Positions 52,672 through 58,932 of a stretch of DNA of 64,000 bases are shown here, in pieces (position 1 is the first letter of the stretch; the number at the start of each line of letters is the position of its first letter). The position numbers and the translations under genes were made by a program. The stretch comes from CAZKYX01 sp964557125 (lineage in GTDB: Bacteria > Patescibacteriota > Microgenomatia > Levybacterales > GWA1-39-11). Below the pieces are notes generated by a model, which was given only the letters and a program-made list of their open reading frames with translations, was not told the DNA's origin and did not search any database. The DNA lies in contig CAZKYX010000003.1 in the NCBI GenBank assembly GCA_964557125.1, positions 1 to 64,000 on the forward strand, read 5' to 3'.

Positions 52672-52905
52672 ATGTATTACATGTACATGCTTAAAAGTAT
52701 AAAGAGCGGGTCGTACTATATTGGTAGTACAAATGACTTCGAACGAAGATTTGAAGAACACAATACTGGCCACTCAAGGTATACTAAAAACAAAGGGCCG
52801 TTTGAACTATTCTACAAAGAAGAATATAATACCGGTTCTGAAGCTAAAGAAAGAGAATACTATTTGAAGTCATTAATAAGCAGAAAAGCTATAGAGAAAT
52901 TATAA
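52672..52905 (+). CDS. GIY-YIG nuclease superfamily protein (UPF0213/YhbQ-like)
   Basis: 77-aa single-domain protein: MYYMYMLKSIKSGSYYIGSTND contains the two signature strands (YMY ... YYIG), followed by FERRFEEHNTGHSRYTKNKGPFELFYKEEYNTGSEAKEREYYLKS with the conserved Arg and catalytic Glu positions. These small proteins are usually annotated as predicted endonucleases. The gene lies between a duplicated tRNA-Glu 5' fragment and the intact tRNA-Glu gene, an arrangement expected for a tRNA-targeting mobile gene. Mobility is inferred. Confidence 0.85.
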   Translation: MYYMYMLKSIKSGSYYIGSTNDFERRFEEHNTGHSRYTKNKGPFELFYKEEYNTGSEAKEREYYLKSLISRKAIEKL

Positions 52906-52910
52906 AATTT

Positions 52911-52982
52911 GGCCCCATAGTCTAGCGGTTAGGACACTTGGTTCTCATCCAAGAGACCCGGATTCGAATTCCGGTGGGGTCA
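52911..52982 (+). tRNA. tRNA-Glu (CTC)
   Basis: 72 nt folding as a normal cloverleaf: acceptor GGCCCCA / TGGGGTC (one G-U pair) with discriminator A, D-arm GTCTAGCGGTTAGGAC, anticodon stem CTTGG/CCAAG with loop TTCTCAT (anticodon CTC at 52944-52946), and T-arm with TTCGAAT. CCA is not encoded. It begins 5 bp after the GIY-YIG stop. Confidence 0.92.
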
Positions 52983-53091
52983 CTTAAGAACCAAAAAGAT
53001 GAATGCTTCGAGATTGGATTGACAGGATTCTTCACAATTGAGATACTTGTGCCGTGGATGAGAATCAAAACCCAACGCCTTATTCAGAGAA

Positions 53092-53865
53092 TCAAGCACA
53101 GACTACCCTAAATTCTAATATTGATTCAAGTGTTGTTCCCCCCCCAAGAGTTCGATCATTTACCGATAGTCCGTTTACCTTTATATTTGCATTTTCAACT
53201 CCATTATGACTTGGGTCTTCAACATGGATGTCTATCTTTTTAACCTGCACTGAATAGTTAATCGTTGCGCTACCTGTGATTTCATAATCTGGTGTCCCAA
53301 CCTGCCAGTTCTCAGGAATATTAACAGAAGTTGTATTATCTGTCGTTCCGTCGATTAAGATATTAAATGTTCCTGTAGGGACCTGAAGAAAATAATGCCC
53401 GTTGGAATCTGTTTGTTGGCCATAGTTAGTCCCAGTAGGCTGGTATTGAAAAGAGATATTTGAGTTTTCAAGAGGATTACCCAAGTAATCTGTTATCGTT
53501 CCTTGAACAGTTACAGGGGGAGGAACTAGCGTGAAGTTTAATGAAGAGTTTTCAGATATTTGAAAGTCTTCTGTAATCGAAATGCCTAAACCTTGTCCGC
53601 TTGGCGGAGTAACTCTAATATTATATGTTCCTTCCTCTACGTTGAGAGTGTAGTTGCCCACTGAATTACTTGATGCGCTTTGAACCACAGTGGTGGTATT
53701 TGCCTGAAGGACGTCAATTGTTGCTCCGGAAACATTGCCACCTGATGCTTTTGTGATTTTTCCAAACAAATTGTAGGTTGCGGCAGAAGCATTGGTTACA
53801 GTCATTAAGCTTAAAATTAGAACAAAAAGTGGTATGAGGATTAATTTGCCTAGAAGATTTTTCAT
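53092..53865 (-). CDS. Exported protein with carboxypeptidase-regulatory-like repeats
   Basis: 257 aa from ATG 53865. A signal peptide (KNLLGKLILIPLFVLILSLMTVTNASA-A) is followed by three beta-sandwich repeats beginning YNLFGKITKASGGNVSGATIDV, VTVQGTITDYLGNPLENSNISF and IDIHVEDPSHNGVENANIKV, the CarboxypepD_reg type. The longer frame to 53916 starts with TTG, which is really the first base of a TTGACA -35; 18 bp further is CATGAT. A run of eight G (53145-53138, coding strand) lies about 15 codons before the stop; changing its length only alters the last few residues. Probably a surface protein. Confidence 0.75.
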   Translation of the reverse strand: MKNLLGKLILIPLFVLILSLMTVTNASAATYNLFGKITKASGGNVSGATIDVLQANTTTVVQSASSNSVGNYTLNVEEGTYNIRVTPPSGQGLGISITEDFQISENSSLNFTLVPPPVTVQGTITDYLGNPLENSNISFQYQPTGTNYGQQTDSNGHYFLQVPTGTFNILIDGTTDNTTSVNIPENWQVGTPDYEITGSATINYSVQVKKIDIHVEDPSHNGVENANIKVNGLSVNDRTLGGGTTLESILEFRVVCA

Positions 53866-53928
53866 AGCAGAACAAAGTCTATATTTATCATGATACAAAT
53901 CGATAATTGATGTCAATATATCAAATAT

Positions 53929-55671
53929 TTAATTTGAAATATTAAACTTAATTGGTTGATTATTTAATATCTGTGTATAAAGATATTTTGTCTGCAGATT
54001 TGGTGATAATTTGTACGCTATTGTAGCAGCATTTAGAGCTTTCTTTTGATTTTTTAGTTCATATTCTGAAATGGCCAACACTAAATACAACTGCAAGTCA
54101 TCGCGATGATCCTTAATACCTAAAGTCGCAATTCTTATTGCTTCTTTAAAGTTTTTTTCCTGAAACAGTAGAGTTGCTAATGCCTCATACGTGCTTTTGT
54201 TGTGAGTACGGTTGCTTGCAAAATTTTTACCTTCAAGTGCTTTGTAAAAATACTCGAGGGCTTTTTCTTTTTGTCCCAAATTAAGATACGTTGAACCAAC
54301 ATTTTTAAGGCTAGATTCATGAGGAAACATCTCAACGGATTTTAGAAAATGTTTTAATGCAGTTCTGTGATCATTGTTCTCCAATACCAAAAGTGTTCCG
54401 TACATATTTTGCATATCAAAATTGTTTTCTATTTTAATATCATGCGAAGCAAGAGCAAAATAAGAATTCCAGTTAGCATTTCTTGCGTAAGTTCTCAGGG
54501 AAAGTATTATTAGAACTAAGATAGTTGAACCTAAAATTAGGCTTCTGATATTGTTTTTTAATTCAAATGTTGAGAGCACAACTCCAATCACTCCTAGTAA
54601 CCCGGCGAGAGGAAAATAGAAATACCGGTCAGCAACTGTAAGATCAAGAGGGCTAAATGGTGTGAAAGTAACGCATCCAAATAAAAACCACGTCAGGAAG
54701 AACAAATACAAATTGAATAATTGCTTATTTCCTTTTCTTAGACTTCTACCAAAATAGATAATTGCACTAAATAAAATAGTAATTCCAATTATAGGAATTA
54801 CGAAATTATTGAGATCGGGATTTTTTACTATCCATTGCTGATTTATCGCTAACTTATAGGGGAAAATTAAAGTTTTTAGGTAGTAGAAAAAAACCGCAGG
54901 AGTATTAATTACTTTTTCAAGGAGAGTTAACTCTCGAAACGGAGAAAAATAATCGTAATCAAAATATACTTTACCATAAACGAATCTGCAAAAAAGATAT
55001 GTAGCTGCTACTAATCCTTCAACAAGTAACAACCGAAATGCATTACCCCTTCTATAGATAAACTGCAACAATATGATCAATATAAAAAATATGAACCCAG
55101 TCTCTCTAGTAAAAACAGAAAGAAGAAGGAGTAAATATGTCGCAACTAGTACTTTATAGGAATTATTCTTTCTAAAACTGACAATTAGCCCTCCAATTCC
55201 TAGAAGAAACGACAAAGGAACTAATGTTGCCGACACCCATGCAACTGACTCGACCTGTATTGGATGAACCAAAAAAAACAAGCAAAGAAAAAACGACAGT
55301 TTCTTATTGATAAATTTTGAAAATAGATAAAAAAGCATACTCACGCTTCCTATATGTATAGCTACTTGAAAAAAGTGATAAAAGAATGGGTGTGCAGAAA
55401 AAAGGTTATAAAATACTGTTAAATAAAAAGTGAAAAAAGGACGATAATATATGCCTGTATTTAAAGCATTATTTCCTAAAAAATGTGACAATCCATTATT
55501 AGTTATCTGGGGGTTATATAGGAAGTTAGTCCAATCGTCCCAGACAAAACTTCCAAATAAAGCATTAAAATAAACAACAAACCCAATAATTATGAAAAAA
55601 ACTATTGCTTTTTTTGTAGTTAAAGGACCTTGAATTGCCTTAAAAGAAAGCGTTTCCTCATTCTCCATCAT
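53929..55671 (-). CDS. TMTC-like GT-C protein with TPR repeats
   Basis: 580 aa. The N-terminal two-thirds is polytopic with first-loop SFVWDDWTNFLYNPQI and later YYRPFFTFYLTVFYNLF, FFHFFQVAIHIGS and VHPIQVESVAWVSA, the layout of TMTC-like protein O-mannosyltransferases. Residues about 410-570 are TPR repeats (LKHFLKSVEMFPHESSLKNVGSTYLNLGQKEKALEYFYKAL). The D-D in the first loop is the likely catalytic site. It stands outside the main glycan region, next to an exported repeat protein that could be a substrate; that pairing is only suggested by adjacency. Confidence 0.8.
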   Translation of the reverse strand: MMENEETLSFKAIQGPLTTKKAIVFFIIIGFVVYFNALFGSFVWDDWTNFLYNPQITNNGLSHFLGNNALNTGIYYRPFFTFYLTVFYNLFSAHPFFYHFFQVAIHIGSVSMLFYLFSKFINKKLSFFLCLFFLVHPIQVESVAWVSATLVPLSFLLGIGGLIVSFRKNNSYKVLVATYLLLLLSVFTRETGFIFFILIILLQFIYRRGNAFRLLLVEGLVAATYLFCRFVYGKVYFDYDYFSPFRELTLLEKVINTPAVFFYYLKTLIFPYKLAINQQWIVKNPDLNNFVIPIIGITILFSAIIYFGRSLRKGNKQLFNLYLFFLTWFLFGCVTFTPFSPLDLTVADRYFYFPLAGLLGVIGVVLSTFELKNNIRSLILGSTILVLIILSLRTYARNANWNSYFALASHDIKIENNFDMQNMYGTLLVLENNDHRTALKHFLKSVEMFPHESSLKNVGSTYLNLGQKEKALEYFYKALEGKNFASNRTHNKSTYEALATLLFQEKNFKEAIRIATLGIKDHRDDLQLYLVLAISEYELKNQKKALNAATIAYKLSPNLQTKYLYTQILNNQPIKFNISN

Positions 55672-55842
55672 TTAATAATATTATCACAACACAAATTCAT
55701 CTTAAGTTGTAAAAATATATCAAACTGTGTCACATTAAGGTTATGCGACTTCCCTTTTATACTGTCTCATTTGTCTCATTTAGCCTCAAGTTAAGACAAT
55801 CCAAAAAACCGCTATAAGGCCTATATGGTTCCGAACCCGTTT

Positions 55843-55985
55843 GGGTCACCTAAGGGAACACCTCGTTGTTGAAAGTCTAAAATAGATTGTTATAACGGGC
55901 TGATCTGGTGGTTCGAACAATATTAAATAAAAAATATAATCAGCCTCAAAATTTTATCACCCTAAATTCAATTCGAACCACTTGG
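55843..55985 (+). repeat. Leader repeat copy A (upstream of fic)
   Basis: Collinear with copy B at 57117. Both start GGGTCACC, and 48 bp later share a 31-bp block (55891-55921) identical at 29 positions, centred on GGTTCGAACAAT; similarity continues through CCTC-AAA and TTCGAA-CA to about 55985. GTGGTTCGAA (55908) has an inverted partner TTCGAACCAC (55972). The core ends 152 bp before the fic start. The preceding 55682-55842 holds nothing recognisable except a doubled GTCTCATTT. Confidence 0.75.
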
Positions 55986-56000
55986 AAATATACTAAGGTT

Positions 56001-56030
56001 TATATACTACATAACACTACTTAACACTAC
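56001..56030 (+). repeat. Three 10-bp iterons upstream of fic
   Basis: TATATACTAC, ATAACACTAC and TTAACACTAC in tandem, one helical turn apart, ending 8 bp before the -35 of fic. Likely binding sites for a DNA-binding protein; the C-terminal helix-turn-helix of Fic itself is the obvious candidate. Confidence 0.6.
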
Positions 56031-56038
56031 AAATTCTA

Positions 56039-56067
56039 TTGACTTGTTGCATGAAGTAGCATAAAAT
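56039..56067 (+). promoter_or_regulatory. fic promoter
   Basis: TTGACT (56039-56044), 17 bp, TAAAAT (56062-56067), 6 nt, ATG 56074. Five of six -35 bases and five of six -10 bases match consensus. No ribosome site: leaderless transcript predicted. Confidence 0.65.
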
Positions 56068-56073
56068 AGCACT

Positions 56074-57015
56074 ATGAACAATATTTTAGACATATTGTCT
56101 GTAAAAAAACAAAAACTAGACTCTTTCCGTCCACTTCCACAAGAACTAATTATAAATCTTGAGGAATGGTTTAACGTGGAGTTGACATACACCTCAAATG
56201 CAATTGAGGGGAATACATTAACCCGTGCAGAGACAGCAATGGTTGTTGAAAAGGGAATTACAGTTCAGGGCAAAAGCCTCAAAGAGCACTTGGAAGCAAC
56301 AAACCATGCTGTGGCACTAGATTATATTAAAACCCTAATCAGTAAAAAAAAAGAAAATATAGATGAAGCAACAATTCGAGAAATCAATGGAATAATTCTA
56401 AGTAAAATTGAGGAATACAATGGGGGCATCTATAGGACTCAAGCCGCAAGAATTAAAGGATCAGCAACAATCTTACCCAACCCTGCTAAAGTTCCAGAGC
56501 TAATGTCACATTTCGCTGAATGGTTGCAAAGTGAAAATTCTGAACATATCGTAAAGATTGCTGCTGATGCACATTATAAATTGGTTAGCATTCATCCATT
56601 TTCAGATGGAAATGGCCGCACTTCTCGATTGCTTATGAACCTCATCTTGATGCAAGCTGGTTTTCCTCCGGCTATTATTCGAAAAGAAGATAGAATTGCC
56701 TACATAGATTCACTTGAAAGAGCACAAACAGGAGGAGACATGGCTGATTTTTATCAGGTCATTTTTGACGCCGTTGATAGGTCTTTAGATATTTACCTTG
56801 AGGCTTTAGAACCGGAAAGAGCAAGTAAAACAGAGGCAATTCTGGAACAAAGATTCTATACAACCGATGAGGTAGCAACAATACTTAAAGTAGATCCGGA
56901 AAGCGTCAGGCGGTATGTAAGAAGCGGGAAATTAAAAGCAGTAAAATTGGGTGGAAAATTCATCAGAATAGAAAAAGTCGACCTCAACAATTTTATCGAT
57001 TCTCTTAAAAATTAA
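56074..57015 (+). CDS. Fic family protein with C-terminal excisionase-type HTH
   Basis: 313 aa. The Fic core motif HPFSDGNGRTSR (174-185) is complete, with catalytic H174, so AMP transfer (or another NMP transfer) to a target hydroxyl is expected. The inhibitory helix S-x-x-x-E-G (S41-G46, TSNAIEGN) lies N-terminal, making it a self-inhibited class II Fic protein. Residues 261-313 (FYTTDEVATILKVDPESVRRYVRSGKLKAVKLGGKFIRI) form an excisionase/MerR-like helix-turn-helix. The three iterons upstream suggest it binds its own promoter. No separate antitoxin is needed or seen. Confidence 0.9.
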   Translation: MNNILDILSVKKQKLDSFRPLPQELIINLEEWFNVELTYTSNAIEGNTLTRAETAMVVEKGITVQGKSLKEHLEATNHAVALDYIKTLISKKKENIDEATIREINGIILSKIEEYNGGIYRTQAARIKGSATILPNPAKVPELMSHFAEWLQSENSEHIVKIAADAHYKLVSIHPFSDGNGRTSRLLMNLILMQAGFPPAIIRKEDRIAYIDSLERAQTGGDMADFYQVIFDAVDRSLDIYLEALEPERASKTEAILEQRFYTTDEVATILKVDPESVRRYVRSGKLKAVKLGGKFIRIEKVDLNNFIDSLKN

Positions 57016-57116
57016 TATGTTTCGAAAATAATTTTTAATTAAGTACATTTTTTTCCTTTTCCAATAGTTTCAACTTATCTAGCCACGCCAAAAGCGGTTC
57101 GAAGTAAGATTCACTG

Positions 57117-57258
57117 GGGTCACCGAAGGAAAGACCACCGTCTTCCATACTCAGAATAGGTTGATATAACGGGCTAATCTGGCGGTTCGAACAATGTAGT
57201 ATACCAATTTACAATTAACCTCGAAATTCAGAACCCTCTATGCACTTCGAATCATTAA
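57117..57258 (+). repeat. Leader repeat copy B (upstream of phd/pin)
   Basis: GGGTCACC at 57117 and the 31-bp core at 57165-57195 have the same 48-bp spacing as in copy A, and the core ends 151 bp before the antitoxin start (152 in copy A). The stretch 57097-57124 also resembles a decayed tRNA 3' end (GGTTCGAA ... TGGGGTCACC). The 57016-57116 region shows nothing else. Confidence 0.75.
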
Positions 57259-57270
57259 TTAAAACTTGAT

Positions 57271-57300
57271 ATTCGTACAATTTCGTACTATTATGTACTT
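57271..57300 (+). repeat. Three 10-bp iterons upstream of phd
   Basis: ATTCGTACAA, TTTCGTACTA and TTATGTACTT in tandem, at nearly the same distance from the start codon as the fic iterons but with a different sequence (GTAC core). Fits autoregulation by the Phd/YefM antitoxin. Confidence 0.6.
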
Positions 57301-57346
57301 AATGGTCAATTAAGGATTATTGCATGAATAAGGGTAAATAATAACT

Positions 57347-57646
57347 ATGACTCAAATAATGAAAGCATCAGATGTAAGGCAACAGTGGAGCCAATTGTTA
57401 AACAACGTATTTCGCAATCAAGATCGAATAGTGGTTGAAAAGAGCGGAATTCCCGTGGCTGCCGTCATCTCTGCTGAAGATTTAAAACTTCTTATACAGC
57501 TTGAAGAGCAACGCAACAAACGTTTCGAAGCGTTAGGCGCGGTAAGAAATGCATTCAAAGACGTTTCTTCGGAAAAAATTGAAGAAGAGGTAAATAAGGC
57601 AATAACCGAAGTGCGGGCAGAAAAGAAACCCAACAAAAACAATTAA
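57347..57646 (+). CDS. Phd/YefM family antitoxin
   Basis: 99 aa: MKASDVRQQWSQLLNNVFRNQDRIVVEKSGIPVAAVISAEDL is the classical Phd/YefM N-terminal DNA-binding domain (alpha-beta with PVAA). The C-terminal 50 residues are charged and helical, as in toxin-neutralising tails. It lies 3 bp before the PIN gene. The start at 57347 is supported by alignment of its leader with that of fic, where TTGCATGAA occurs at the same distance. It probably represses its own operon through the GTAC iterons. Confidence 0.9.
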   Translation: MTQIMKASDVRQQWSQLLNNVFRNQDRIVVEKSGIPVAAVISAEDLKLLIQLEEQRNKRFEALGAVRNAFKDVSSEKIEEEVNKAITEVRAEKKPNKNN

Positions 57647-57649
57647 TAT

Positions 57650-58078
57650 ATGATTTCGGCAGTTCTGGATACTAATGTTTTGGTATCAGGCGCATTAACC
57701 TCTTCTTCTATTCCAGGTCAGATACTCAATGCATGGAGAGAGAATGAATTTGAGTTAATAATATCAGAGTATATAATTTACGAGCTAGAACGCGTATTTC
57801 AAAAAGCCTATTTCCAAAAGCATCTTACAAGTCACGAAATTAAATCCTTTTTTGACTTGCTACAAAACGAAGCGATTTACACCCCAATAATTATCAATGT
57901 TAATGGCGTAGCTACTCATCCCGAAGACGATTTGATGCTTGCAGCAGCTGTTAGTGCAAAGGCAGATTACTTTGTAACGGGAGATCAACCATTACTTCAA
58001 AAAGTTGGTAACTTATATAAGAAAGTTAATCTAGTTACTCCAAAGGAGTTTCTTCAAATTCTTGAACAACAGAACTAG
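57650..58078 (+). CDS. PIN-domain ribonuclease toxin
   Basis: 142 aa, PIN-domain toxin family. Acidic active-site residues: D7 (VLDTNVLVSG), E45 (YELERVF), D94 (HPEDDLMLAAA) and D112 (VTGDQPLL), which bind Mg and cleave RNA. Length matches the COG1569-type toxins. With the Phd/YefM gene 3 bp upstream, it forms a type II toxin-antitoxin pair, although PIN toxins pair more often with VapB; a Phd partner is also common in this subfamily. Confidence 0.9.
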   Translation: MISAVLDTNVLVSGALTSSSIPGQILNAWRENEFELIISEYIIYELERVFQKAYFQKHLTSHEIKSFFDLLQNEAIYTPIIINVNGVATHPEDDLMLAAAVSAKADYFVTGDQPLLQKVGNLYKKVNLVTPKEFLQILEQQN

Positions 58079-58126
58079 TTTCAACCTGAGTATGCGCCTC
58101 TTAATTGATCTCAATGAACACGCAAG

Positions 58127-58267
58127 CTGCGAGGTTGATTAAAGCACTACCTCACATCGGGAGTGAGGATGTTCCCCTCCTGCCAAAGTTGTGCTTTGCA
58201 TTGCGAGTAGGCAGGAACAAGAAGCACCGGGGATCGCAACCTCGCAGGTTGATCAGGTTCACAACCT
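58127..58267. other. Structured non-coding region with alternative pairings
   Basis: An 11-bp perfect inverted repeat, CTGCGAGGTTG (58127) and CAACCTCGCAG (58237), encloses two hairpins (CCTCAC/GTGAGG at 58150-58168; CCTGCC/GGCAGG at 58179-58215). The 3' arm can instead fold on itself as CAACCT-CGC-AGGTTG (58237-58251), and AGGTTG can also pair with CAACCT at 58262. These are mutually exclusive. The rest of the 415-bp gap (58079-58493) holds the MarR promoter and no coding signal. Confidence 0.5.
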
Positions 58268-58434
58268 TGCACTAACGCTCTAATTCTTCCAACAGGGCTA
58301 TTTAGCCTACGATGTAGAAGATATTGTGAGTTCAATCATTTTTAGTCGATGGAAAAACTTGTTTTATAGACAGCAAAAAAATAAGCATGGAGTCTGCTGT
58401 TAATTTCAACTAGAATGTAATGAGAGACTGTTTC

Positions 58435-58463
58435 TTGACAGAATATAGTTTATGGTATAAACT
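58435..58463 (+). promoter_or_regulatory. marR promoter and operator
   Basis: TTGACA (58435-58440), 17 bp, TAAACT (58458-58463). A perfect palindrome, ATAGTTTAT-GGT-ATAAACTAT (58445-58465), covers spacer and -10; a second, weaker half-matching copy (TTTAT-GTT-ATAAA) follows at 58465-58477. Typical autoregulated MarR arrangement. Confidence 0.6.
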
Positions 58464-58493
58464 ATTTATGTTATAAACTAATTTATTATTAAA

Positions 58494-58931
58494 ATGAGAA
58501 ATATTGACCCAAAATTATTCTCTGAATTTTTCAGCAAAGCAATCAAGGTTCGAAGACTGCTCGAGCAAACAAGTTCTTTTGAAGACAAAGCGGTAACACT
58601 GCTTCAGGTCCAGGCACTCACATTCATCTATGAGCATCCCAATGCTTCGGTTGGGTCGCTTGCAGATGAATTATCAATGTCAATATCCGCAGTAACTCAA
58701 CTCACCAATCGTCTAGCTGAAGGAAATTTTATCAAAAGAGAAATTGGTTCGCCCGACCGCAGAATTATTTGTCTTTCTATCACTCAGGATGGGGTGAAGC
58801 AAACGAAAATATTTAAAGAACAACTACAAAAAAACCATTTTAATGTCTTTAAAGCCATTCCCGAAAACGATATTAAAGAGATGATAAGAATATTTACCAA
58901 CATATTAGACTCTCAAGCTAAAATTAAATAA
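58494..58931 (+). CDS. MarR family transcription regulator
   Basis: 145-aa winged-helix repressor. LLQVQALTFIYEHPNASVGSLADELSMSISAVTQLTNRLAEGNFIKREIGSPDRRIICLSIT contains the recognition helix and the D-R wing typical of MarR. The first and last helices form the dimer interface. It is followed 1 bp later by an exporter operon and is preceded by a palindromic operator overlapping its promoter, so it most likely represses itself and the exporter until a ligand binds. Confidence 0.92.
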   Translation: MRNIDPKLFSEFFSKAIKVRRLLEQTSSFEDKAVTLLQVQALTFIYEHPNASVGSLADELSMSISAVTQLTNRLAEGNFIKREIGSPDRRIICLSITQDGVKQTKIFKEQLQKNHFNVFKAIPENDIKEMIRIFTNILDSQAKIK

Positions 58932-58932
58932 C

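Noticed and set aside
53138..53145. Frameshift at the G8 tract truncating a longer protein
   Set aside because: Both alternative frames also meet stop codons within about a dozen codons, so no longer product is being lost.
53866..53916. Longer start (TTG at 53916) for the carboxypeptidase-regulatory-repeat protein
   Set aside because: The extra 17 residues would precede a perfect signal peptide; the TTG belongs to a TTGACA -35 element, so ATG 53865 is preferred.
56001..57300. Short tandem repeats as a CRISPR array
   Set aside because: The 10-bp repeats are contiguous with no spacers, there are only three per cluster, and no cas gene is present.
58147..58335. Minus-strand open frame of 62 codons in the structured region
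   Set aside because: No ribosome site, no recognisable domain, and the DNA is explained by overlapping inverted repeats.
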